From: Glycine soja
Lineage: Eukaryota; Streptophyta; Magnoliopsida; Fabales; Fabaceae
DNA length: 64,000 bases
NCBI RefSeq assembly: GCF_004193775.1
Contig: NC_041010.1
Coordinates: 44,071,562 to 44,135,561 of the forward strand
Reading direction: 5' to 3'
The notes beneath the pieces are model-generated. The model ran no database searches, was not told the DNA's origin, and saw nothing but the letters and a program-made list of their open reading frames with translations. Numbering within the stretch: position 1 is the first letter of the stretch; every line of letters starts with the position of its first letter. A program made the position numbers and the translations under genes. Positions 50,291 through 61,726 of the stretch are shown in pieces.

Positions 50291-52264
50291 TATTTTTTTT
50301 CCTCTAATAATAATGATAATAATGAAGAAATCATTTATAGTGTTAATTTATCGTAATTAAATTCTTTAACTTATGTGCATTCAATGAAAAATAAACTCAG
50401 TTTGAAATGTGTAACAAATATTTTTTGTTTTGTAAAAATCATAAATATCTTTTAAAGTTGTCTTTATGAATATTTGATATTATTGCACACTTAAAATTAA
50501 ACTTAAATTAGAGATTATAAGACAAATCAACAAACTCCAACTCGCTTAAAACGGCATGAGACAGGTTGACTTGCGGATAATACATCAACCCACTTATATG
50601 TTGATAGATTATTATAAATCATTTGGGTTTTGAGGACTTAATAGGAAAAATATTAGTAGTTATATAAAAAGGTATCTTGTAAGTTTGGAGCTTATTTTTT
50701 ATTTGCAAGTAAAACTATGGGGCTTTCTTTAGGGCTTACAAATGGCCATGGTCTTAGAAGTCACTAAATTGCAAGTACAACTTTGATTATACAACTGCAT
50801 TGAAACTAGTTAAAGATATGTATTTTCTAACTTATCCCTACCTTAACATTATGTCTGCAATTAAAAAATTACTTAAATCAGACCATCATATCAATACATG
50901 CAATTAACACATACACGTTTGTATTATATTGTTTGTATTATATTGTTATGTGAATATTTTTATTAAATATTAATTAAATGTGTTTGGTAAGTCTCTCAAA
51001 TAGTTTATAAGCTATTATGACTATAAGTTAATCACACAATAAGCTAACTTCAACTTCTAGCTTTTCTTATAAGTTCAGTTAATTTATAAATTTTTGGATC
51101 ATAATTACATAATTGAAATAGTGAGAAGCAAATGCTTAAAAAATATACAAGAAGAAGATCAAATTCAAATAATAATAATAATAATAATAATGAAAAGTAC
51201 AATTAAGCTAAAATTTTACATACATTAAAGAATTCATTTCCAAATAAGATTTGTTAATTATGAACAGCCATTGACTAATCGATTCAATATGGCCGCTGGT
51301 AATCTTGAATCAATACTTGATTTAACGTCTCAAAATTTAGCCTTTTATTTATATTTTTGACTCTTCAATTCTGTAGGTTAAGGTTCTTAAATTTCCATTA
51401 ATTATGATTTTTATATTGGGAAAAAAATCTTCAATATACTTTGGGATAGAACTGATGGGGTTCGTGCTTATCCAAACCTCGAGCCAAAGTAAAAATAAAA
51501 TAGTTCAATTTTTATGAATGATTAGTGTATGAAAAAATTATTTTAATTTGTTAATATAAAGATTTTCTTATTGTTAATGAATTAGGAATTGTTTTAGATA
51601 TAATGAGACTACTTATAATTTTAGAAATAAATTTTAAAATAATGAATGCCTTATATTGTTAATTACTCTGTATTTACTTTCATGAAAAATGAAAAATGAG
51701 TAATGTTTTTACTAATAGATTTCATAAGAAAATAAGAGTATAAAAAAATTATCAATTAATATATTTGAAAGTAGTCATATTTCTTATAATTAGAACAAAA
51801 AAAACTACTACTAACATCTATTGATAAAAGTGGTAAGAATTAGTGTACGATTACAAGCTCCAACAAAGATTAATCACTACTTTTGGTGAGAGTTATTTCA
51901 TACCAATATTATGTTAAACAAAAAATGCTACCATTCATTTCTTAGGTAAAGGACCAGAGTCGTTTATATATATATATATATATTCTGATCCAGAAATCTT
52001 ATAAAGGGAGGTTATAAATTTTTTTTTCTTCTTTTATAATTGTTTAAATATTAATTTTAATAAATAATATTTTTTAAAATAATTATTTTTACACATAAAA
52101 TTAAAACTAATTTTTATATTAAATGATGATAATCTTATTTGTTATTATAATAACAACAAACACACAATTTTAGTTTTACATAATTTTATACTAGTTATCA
52201 CTTTAATCATTGCAATAAAACAACAAACACAATTAATTTTACACAATTTTAATCTAAAAAAAAG
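50291..52264. other. AT-rich spacer
   Basis: No gene seen. An (AAT)n run lies at about 51169-51190 and a short (TA)n at about 51966-51983. Confidence 0.5.
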
Positions 52265-52610
52265 GTTATGCATTGACATGATAAACTTTTTATACAATCA
52301 TCTAATCACAACTCATCAGGGTAAATTTGTTGACTTTTAAAATAATTATCTTAGAGTAATTTAAACGATAAGTTATGATTAAATAACAGTGTAAAATTGT
52401 TTTACATCATTAATGCATAAACATTAAACCCTTATACTAATTGGAGAAAAAAGATTATACGCTGATAGTGTAAAAAGTTTTACACAATCATCCAATCACA
52501 ATTCATCATGTATGATAAGTTTGTGAAATAATTCAAACGATGATTTATGATTAGATGATCGTCTAAAATAGTTTTACTTTATCAATATATATACATTAAA
52601 CTCTACTAAT
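52265..52610. repeat. Palindromic dispersed repeat, copies P2 and P3 in tandem
   Basis: P2 (about 52265-52436) and P3 (about 52453-52605) each start near TATGCATTGACA or TACGCTGATAGTG, followed by TACACAATCATCxAATCACA, and end with GTTTTACxTxATxAAT...ATTAAAC. They match P1 at 49977. Each half is roughly the reverse complement of the other. Confidence 0.6.
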
Positions 52611-52914
52611 TAACATTAACCATTATTATAATAACAACATACAATTAATTTAAAAATATATGTAGATAGATAAAAAGTTTTAAGAGAGGGAGGGGCTTGA
52701 GCCCTCCTCACCCCCTTTTAGATCCATCCTTCATTATAGTTCATAATATAGAAATCATTTCAAATTTATAAATTATATCATAATAAAATTTATAATAAAT
52801 ATTTTTAAATACATACATTTAAAATTTATAATAAAAAATTAAATTATGATACAACATTATTTTTAGACATTTATAAATTTTTAGCTAAGACAATCAAGTA
52901 TACAACAAAAGATA

Positions 52915-55140
52915 AAGTAATCAGCTTTTGTTCCTGGTATATCTATTATTGTGTATCTGAGGAACAATCAGCTTTTATTCATGCAGATCAGATCTATTAT
53001 TGATAATACTTTGGTTACTTCTGAAAATTTGCATTTTATGAAGTGCAAAAGAAGGGGGGAAATGAGACGTAACATTGAAAATTGATATTAACAAAGCATA
53101 TGATAGAACTAAAAAGGGTTATTTATAGGAGATGTTCATTAAACTTGGATTTCATACAAACTTTGTTACATGAATAATGCTTTGTGTTTCAATGAATTTC
53201 TATGTTAATGTAAATGATGAAATGATTGAGCCTATTACTCCATAAAGGGGATCCTCTCCCCCCCCCCCCCCTATCTTTTTATATTGTGTGTTGAAGGACT
53301 ATATGTGCTAATAAAAGGCTAATAAAAGATGCAGAAAAAAGGGTGATGTGCATGGGTTAAAATTTGTCCAGATGCTCTTGTTGTTTTCCACTTATTGTTT
53401 GTAGATGATAACTTTCTATTTTTTAGAGCTAATGAAAGAGAAACAATGGTGGTTAGAAATTTTTTAGATGACTATGCAAAGGCAATCTAGGCAATAGATT
53501 AATCTGTAAAAATCTGAAGTCACTTTTAGTAGGAATGTAGATCAAGGTTTGAAGAATGATGTGATATCAGTTTTGGTGGTGACCTAAGGAAATAGTGGAG
53601 GAAAATATTTGGGCTTTCCTTCTTCTATGGAAAGGAGCAAGAAGCTTATTTTTAACTTAATCAAGGATAGGGTGTGGGAAAAAATAAATTCTTGGAGTGG
53701 AAGGACCCTATCAATGGCAGGAAGAGAGATAATGGTAAAATTTATTATTCAAGTTATTCCTAATTATTGCATGAGCATTTTCCTTATACTTACAACTCTT
53801 AGTGATGAGATCCAAATGATGATGAACTTAAATTGGTCGTGGCAATTAGTTGGAATGAAATCAAGAGGAATGAATTGGCTAGCTTAGGACAAATTATGTG
53901 TCTCAAAGGATCAAAGCTTGGGGGCTTAATTAGGCTTTCAAAATATCCATGCTTTCAACTTGGTCTTAGAGGATTTGAAAGTGAGAGTTTTGATGGACAA
54001 AGAGGTTTTGTGTTGGAACTACATGCTCCTTGAGCAAATTTTCAAAGTGAAGGATGTTGAGGCCATCTTGAGAACACCATTGTTGAATGTTGATCAACAA
54101 GACACCAACATATAAGGCTATACATAGAAGCGAGTCTACTCGGTAAAGAGTGTGTACAAAGTGATAATTATTGACTTAGTGGATAATGAACACCTAACAA
54201 TACATGGTGATTAAAAGTGGATCTGAAAAGAAAATCTTCCACCACGAGTAACAAATTTGATGTAGAGAATATGTAGAGGTTGCATTCCAACTATAGCAAC
54301 TTTCAATTCTAGGAGGGTGTAGTGTCACATTGTTTGTCCCCTACGTGAAGCTGAAGTTGAGATAACTATTCACGCATTTTTTACGTGCACAAAAAATGAA
54401 GATTGCTAGTCGAAGTTCAACCTAAGCCATTGCCTGGAGGAGGTCTTGTTACAAATTGAATCATGTACAAAGTTCTTCTTCACTTTTTTTTTTAAACTAC
54501 AAGAAGAAATGAAAGATCAAATGACTATCTTACTATGGAGCATATGAAGGAGGAGGAACGACAAGGTCTAGGAAAACAAGGATGTCCCAAGTGAGTTTGT
54601 GGTTAAAAGAAGAGTGTGTAAAGACAAAAGATTAGTTAGAGAGGATTGACAAACGACATCATTGAAGGCTTGCAAAAACCAGAACATGGATGACTCAAAT
54701 GCAATGTAGATTCTAGCTTCCATATGATTTGCAATACCACTGGAATTGGTTTGTGTGTTCGTGATGATCAAGAAAGATTGGTTTCAACACTGACATCATG
54801 GAGACAACTATGTATGAACCTTCAAGAAGATGAAACATGAGGTCTATTATCAACTCTTCGTTTTGTAGCTACAATGAATTTTAATCATATAGTATTTTGA
54901 ATTAGATTGTAAAATAGCAGTTGATAAAATAAATATTGCATGTGAGGACCTATAAAAATTGAGAAATATTGTTGTTGAGTGTAAAAAGATTTGTCAAGAA
55001 ACAAGCTAAAGGAATTGCTCGAGTTAGCAAAGGTGACTTTATTGTTCCTTAGCATCTATTATATTGATTATGTAATTCCTTGTATTGATCACTTGATTCA
55101 TAATGAAATGAAATAAGTACTATTTACTATATAAAAAAAG
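52915..55140 (+). mobile_element. Dead L1-type LINE relic (reverse transcriptase to RNase H)
   Basis: Frames change repeatedly, but the order of a plant L1 ORF2 is readable. It runs QSAF-VPG-like sequence near 52920 (internally duplicated at about 52970); LKIDINKAYDR near 53080; FVDDNFLFFRAN near 53398; GFPSSMERSKKLIFNLIKDR and INSWSGRTLSMAGREIM near 53610-53740; a zinc-binding region (PRVTNLMWRICRGCIPT near 54240); an RNase H-like tail; and an A-rich end near 55130. Many stops, frameshifts and a C-run at about 53260 show it is long dead. Confidence 0.85.
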
Positions 55141-55868
55141 ATAGAGTAATTTGAGATAATTAGGAGTTATATTGAAAATGCCTTCCAAAAAAAAGTATTA
55201 AGAATATGTAATTAAGACTTGAGAGAGTAGGAGGGTTTCACTTTTCATGTTAGAGATTCTAATTTGTAGTACAAAATGAATTCCTTTTTAATATATATTT
55301 TTTATCATGAAGATAGATACTATTTTGTTTTTAACTATATAAATAAGTAGTTAGATACTATTTATACTATTTTGACGAAAACATTGTCCTTTTGCAAAGG
55401 GGTTCCTCTTTATCTTAAGAATTTATTTTCACTTTCACTAAACAATAAATAAATGAAAAAGAAAAAAAACTTAAAAATAGAATATAAACTAAATAATAAA
55501 TATTTGAATTTATTATTTAGTTTTATATATAATATAATATATAAATAATGAAGAGAGAAAAAGGAGAGATGTGATAAAAGAAAAAAGAAGGCTCTCTTTT
55601 TTCTAGCTCCATTTTTTGTTCTGAGACACACATAAACAGATAATCGTTTGCTTTATACACACATTAGCAGCTGCTTGTTAAACAAAAGTTTACTTCATTT
55701 GTTTTTAGCTTGATTCGTAGTTAGCCAATAAAGTTTATTATAGTGGCAAAGAAGTCACATTTTAGGGAGAAGATTGCAGTTCAATACCAAGTTGATAATG
55801 GAACCTTCAACATCAACAGAATACCAAAAAATCGTAAAGACTTGGGCTGATGGCAATTGAGCTACAAA
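55141..55868. other. Spacer
   Basis: AT-rich, no gene seen. Confidence 0.5.
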
Positions 55869-56235
55869 TTTGATAGCAAATGAACCATGCTTTTCCTAGT
55901 AAGAGAGAACAAATACTTCACATTTTTCATCTTAAGACCAGAAGGAGGAAAATCAAAATTGAATGATTAAGTGTTAATATGGTATAATCGGGATTTAAGG
56001 CAAATATACGACTATTATAACTCCATCAACCCTGTCTTATTGATATAAGTTTGATAGCAAATGAACCATTCTTTTACTAGTAACAGAGAACAATTATTTC
56101 ACAATTATTCACAATATTTGACCTTAACACCAGAAGGAGGAAAACCAAAATTGAATGATTGAGTGTTAATATGGTATAATAGGGGTTTGAGGCAAAGGTA
56201 CAACTCTTATAACTGCATCAACCTTGTCTTATGAG
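55869..56235. repeat. Diverged tandem duplication, ~181-bp unit x2
   Basis: TTTGATAGCAAATGAACCAT starts at 55869 and again at 56050. Both copies continue through CCAGAAGGAGGAAAA, AAAATTGAATGATT, GTGTTAATATGGTATAAT and CATCAACC-TGTCTTAT. Several substitutions and small indels make this older than the 36-kb duplication. Confidence 0.85.
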
Positions 56236-56460
56236 TATACAACTCTTATATTGGTAGAGCTATTAGAGTTGAGAGATCCTTGTGAGTCAAACCGTCGTTT
56301 CAGATCATCATCCACTCAAGTATTTCTTGTTGGTTAACTGCTCTAATAAATTCTAACAAAATGATTCAAAAAAAAATGTAACAATCATTCCAAACAACCA
56401 TTATGAATAAACCTAGAAGAAAAAACCAACCACTAAATGTATTTAAAAAAGTACAAAGTG

Positions 56461-59400
56461 TTACCTATTCACAGATTTGTTACCCAACAAGGCAGCAGAA
56501 TGTGCAAGTTTTTGTATCTTATCTAAATCATGTTGTGCAATTGCATCTTTATCAAATATCGCATCTGACAAAACAACTGCTGATGCTCCTCGCAAAATGT
56601 ATTCCCCAATTGAATCTACAAGCAATACGAGAGAAAGTCATTCACATTGGATAGTTATGCCAATGGCATTAACTTAATCTACTATTAAAATGCATACTTG
56701 TTGTGCCTATTGGACATATATGGATGAGGACAACAAGGTTAGTATTATAAATATTTATCAAAAGTTGTCATAGAAAAATTCTTCTAAAAGCTTGTTCCAT
56801 AAGCTGCTTTAAACAGTTCGTCAAAAGGAGTATTTGCAAAAAAAATATAATATAGTACATAACCAAATAGGATATTGATTTTTTTTACATGCATCAACTT
56901 AACGAGAAACTTCACCATTAGTAAGTTCTAAACTATATGTTTGGCAAAAGAAAATGATGAAGAGTGAAGGTTTCCAAACAGAAATCTTTGAGGGGAAAAA
57001 AACAGCTGCTTCAAGCAAATAAATCAAATCAACACTGAGAATGAGAAATAATACTGGCATACCTATTAGTAAAATATTCGAGGATGAGACATGAAAAAGA
57101 TCAGGAATTAATGCTGGTAATGATATATTAAACATAATAATCCTGAACCATGTATATCTTGAACCCATATTTATGTTCAGATGCAGCTTATAACAACGTT
57201 TGATAATGGTAAGATGAGGGGATTTTAAATATTTACCCATATCTCTATAGTATTCTCCTAATGCGTTATAGATGGCCCTGCAATTAATATCACTCACTAT
57301 ATAACGCAATAGGAAAAACTGTAAAACTACCTATTGTTATTCCCTGAGAAGCAACCATAGAGATATGAGGAAAGGCCTTCTTCAGTGCTGATATGTACTG
57401 AAATCCTCCGAGTGCAGAAACTGGATAAATCTATCACACAACACAAGGTAAAAACCAAGTGTAAGAAATTCTTTTAAAATATAAAATGCATTTGATGCTA
57501 GTCTATGATTGTGACCTTTACGTGAATCTTGACAGTAAGATACATAAATCTTGACCAAAGGAGAAAAGCAGCTAAAGGTTGCTAGAATATGAATAACTCA
57601 AGGCATTCGTTATTAGGACTATGATAAGGTAGAAAATCATGCCAAGCACATGCTTCCTCCAAAAAAAACTCCCTAAGAACCCAAACTTAGTAGAAACACA
57701 AAATAAATACATGTGTAAGTGAATTAGTAATTTAACTTCAGTTGGAATCTTTATAATTATAATCCTTTAAAATGAAAAGTAAATTAAACATGGGACATGT
57801 CTAATTGTAAAGATTAAAAAATCCTTCCCATCCTTTTTTCCAACACCTGTTGATTATCTTTCCACAGGCTAAATATTTTACAGGTTTGATTCTATTTTTT
57901 TTCTCTCTATTTGTTCATTTTATTTCTACCCTTTGCTAGCCATTGCATTAATGTAAAATTTAGAATTATCTATCTATAATTTTAGAAGAAACTTATGAGA
58001 CAAGCTTAAAAAAATGAAAAAAGATTTTTGTTTAAAAAAGAAATAAGTTGCCTCCTGTGTTTATATGCATCTAGGAGGTATTGTTCCAAATGAACCAGAT
58101 ATTAACAACGGAAAATTGAAGAAATAGGAAAACAGCAGGCCAAAAAATCCAGAAGTCTCCACTCATCACTGCATAAGGGGATGCATATCTATCAAGTGAA
58201 TGTATTCTGCCCATATTTCAACACTCTTCAATACAACAAACATTAAAGAACATGCAAAGGCCTACCTTGACAATTTTAGCACCTTCATCACATGCTGACA
58301 ATATCTGCATTGCATACAAATGATACAATGATCATTAAGAACCTAAAATATATATCAATCATGAGATCTGTAAAAGACTTGAACCTAAAAGTCGACTCTT
58401 ACTTCAGTTGGAGTCATTGTGCCAGGAATATATAAAATTTCACCACTCTGAACATAATCCATTTCCATTATATCCTGATAAGCAATAAACAATTTTAAAG
58501 AAAAATGCACACTGGTTAGATATCCTAGTATGTCCACAAATAGTGCACTTCCTAATGAAATTTGACAGTCAATAATCTCCCAAGATAATTCAAACAAGAA
58601 TAAGAATAGGGAAAAGAGGAAAAAAATAATAATAATAGTAAGCATAAACATTGAAATTTGAAATTTAGCACAAGCTGAGAAGGTATTTATGTATGTATAT
58701 ATATAAATAATTACAAACCTTAACAGTTGCAGGACTCATTAGAAATTTGGCTCCGGCATTAATTGCACTTTTTGCATCCTCAATCCTGAGAACAGTTCCA
58801 ACCTAAGGGCAATATCTGTTCAGTTCAGACAACCGTTGAAGAGAAATGTGATTTCATGAAATAATACTGTATATGATAGGAGTCTTGATCATCAACATGT
58901 TAAAACAATCATAAGAATGCAATAGGGTACCTTTACAAGCTAGTAATATCCAGCAAGGAAGAAACTAAAAAAAAATCTACCATCTTATAGAAATTTTGTG
59001 TGCAATTTCTTGAGAAATTAATTTATTAGTGTTCTAGACAAGACTGAATCAGAAGAAGGTTAGAGACTTTCGGTAAATTTTGGGGATGTCACTTAGAATT
59101 TAGAAGAAGTGTTGGAAGCTAGGTTGAACATTCCTCTTAATTGATGATATGGTACTTATCCACATGCATAACACATTCAACACTAGATCAATTTCAAATG
59201 CGTCAACTTTATATTTTTCCCAAAATTTCTACAAGACATTGTGATTTTGTTAGAAATAATCCACAGAATAAATCATTATTCTCTTAATGATAGCTAAGTA
59301 AAATTCAGAGAGAAGACAAAAAATCCAAGAGTAAGGATCAGCAATTCTTGATGATAATCCTCATTTATGTGTCAATCAGCATGTCCATTAGGTGATGTGC

Positions 59401-60472
59401 TATACACAAACACAGTCCTAAAATTCAATGAAATGAGAGAATACAATGACAATGATATGTTCTCCAGATTCAAACTTTTGGCGAGTTCACCTGATATACA
59501 CCCTAACAAAGAACATTGATGCCATGTGAAAAACTAGATAGAAACTTAGAGGATTAAAGCATACCCCTAGGGCCATTGTAGGATGCTCCTTCACCAGCTG
59601 TTGTAGAACCTGCACAGATCGAACCAAGCATATGAATTCTAAATCTAAGAACAAGATAAGTAAGGAAGTAGAAAAATTTAGGTAAACAACCTCAAACACA
59701 CCTGGGGTCGACACCACAATCTCCAACTACATGTAAAAAGAAAATAGATGATGAGATATATATGGCCCAAAAAGAATTTAAACTAATTAACTAGTAGGAC
59801 CAATTTTAAAAATTAGACAAAACAGGCCATATAAAATGTCCTGAGTTATATATATATGACTCAAAATAAAAGAACATCAAAAGTATACTCACAACTGAAA
59901 TGCCACCTGCTATTGCAGCTTTTGCAGCTTCCATGGCCACTTCTGCACTATATGTAGATGAAAATAAAAAAGTAAGTCAGCATAAAAGCGAATTAAAAAA
60001 TAGTATTGACTATGGTTGTGACATGTGAGAATTAGCATATTAAAAATTGAATTCAGTCTTTAAGAACATTAGACGGTGAGAAAAGAAAACTTATCCCGGC
60101 TCAGCAAAAAGGGAAGAATAGAAATAGACTTCGCATACTCTATATTCAATAACATAAACTACACAACAAACAAAAATCATTGGGCTGAGTAATCCTCTTT
60201 CAATTGTGGCATTTCATTGTTCAACTTGGCCACTGTTTTTATTTTCAACTGCTTCAAGAAAAGAAAAAAGAGAAACAGAGAAGAAAGAGAGACCTGTTAG
60301 CTCTTAGGCAAGCTATGACACCAGAATTGTTGATTTGGCAGAGGGTTCTGTCAACTGTATATGGTGAAAGGTGAGGGGTTCTGCATGAAAACCTCACATG
60401 CATGCGCACAGAAGAAGAAGAAGAAGAAGTAGGCCATTGGCACAGGGATAAGGTTGCAGTTGCAGTGCCCAT
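56461..60472 (-). CDS. KDPG/KHG aldolase-family protein, probable plastid leader
   Basis: The bacterial family (Eda) cleaves 2-keto-3-deoxy-6-phosphogluconate and 4-hydroxy-2-oxoglutarate by a Schiff-base mechanism. Nine exons on the minus strand: 60472-60294, 59947-59893, 59726-59691, 59609-59565, 58802-58719, 58474-58403, 58304-58266, 57430-57331, 56615-56461. All phases close to 254 aa. The first ~45 residues are Ser/Thr-rich with few acids, resembling a chloroplast transit peptide. Core motifs follow: CLRANSAE, ISVLEIVVSTPGVFE (Glu80, the expected catalytic acid), GVGTVLRIEDA, AGAKFLMSPATV, IPGTMTPTE, and KIVKIYPVSALGG with Lys170 at the Schiff-base position. The TIM-barrel length is complete. 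An Entner-Doudoroff role in plants is inference; 4-hydroxy-2-oxoglutarate cleavage is an alternative. It is divergent from V-ATPase d. Confidence 0.93.
60413..60430 (-). repeat. AGA/AAG microsatellite coding a Ser run
   Basis: A run of about six trinucleotides in exon 1 of the aldolase gene encodes consecutive serines in the predicted transit peptide, so length variation would stay in frame. Confidence 0.8.
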
Positions 60473-61726
60473 TGTAGTTTTACTATGCTTTACTTGCTTT
60501 TGTACTTAGAAAACACAAGAAAAACTAAGATTTTTTTCATGCCCAACATTAATTAATGACTTATCCATTGCAACCCATAACGGGTATTAACTAAATAAAC
60601 GCCTGTGCCCTGTTGTGACCCAATAATTACATAAAGCAAATATTCACACTATTTTCATAATGTTTTAATTAAACTTATTAGTATTTCATCATGTGTATCA
60701 TATAGGATAAATATTTTTTACATAATTAAATTTCATGATAAATGAATATTTTAAATACATAAATTATAGATTAATTTAATTTTGATTTAAGTTTTTTAAA
60801 ATATTAACATTTAATTTAAAAATAGAAATAAAATAAGCATATTAATAGAGCTAAGGAATTAAAAAGATCTAAGTATATAAATAAATATAAAATAAGGATA
60901 ATTTAAAATAGTTTGAGATTTTTATTTTTTATATATAGAAATCGAAAACGAAGATTTATAATCATTCATGTACATTTAATCAATCAAGTAAACTAGACAT
61001 TATTCAAAATTTATTTTTTACTAATTGTAACTATAAAAGATAAAGTTTTACTAAAAATATTTATTATTTGTGTTATGGAATGAGCTTCTCTTTTTATGAT
61101 TGAGCCTTGAATTCAATCTTATTTCTAAAATTTCCTCAAATAAAATAAAACTTTGGTGATGGTTTTATTTATTACTGTTTTCCTTTTAAACTTTTCACTT
61201 GCCATACTGCTTATATTGTAGTTGCAACACTATTATTTCTCAAATAAAACAAATTTTTTAATTAAATTATCAATCAAATAAAACTTATGCTAAATATAAC
61301 TTTTAAATAATTATTACAAGAAAAAAATTAATGAATAAGTATAACGTAGATGAAAATTCTTACTTTTTTTTAAAAAAGGATGAAAATTGTTACCTCTTTA
61401 CCCTGTGTCAGTACCTGTAAAGTAAATTCTAAATAAAAAAAAATAAAAAACAGAAAAGGAAACATATACCCGTGATTTTTCACAATCTATTTTTTCCATG
61501 ATAGTAAATCTATGAAACACACTGCTCAAACCATTAATTAATTAAATAAATAAAGAGAGAAAAAAAAAAAACAGATAATACAATTTCCATTGCTCATCAT
61601 CATTATTATTCGTGCAGAAATTTCCCGAAGGAGGAGGAGGTTCTGATCTTCTTTCTTTTTTGTCTGGTTCCCTTTCTTCCTTCAACCAATTTCGAGATCC
61701 GAAACCGGCATCAGATCCGATCCGAA
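60473..61726. promoter_or_regulatory. Divergent intergenic region between aldolase and V-ATPase d
   Basis: 1.25 kb separate the two start codons, so the promoters of both genes must lie here. It is AT-rich in the middle and becomes GC-richer from about 61610, in the V-ATPase d 5' leader. I see no further gene. Confidence 0.6.
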
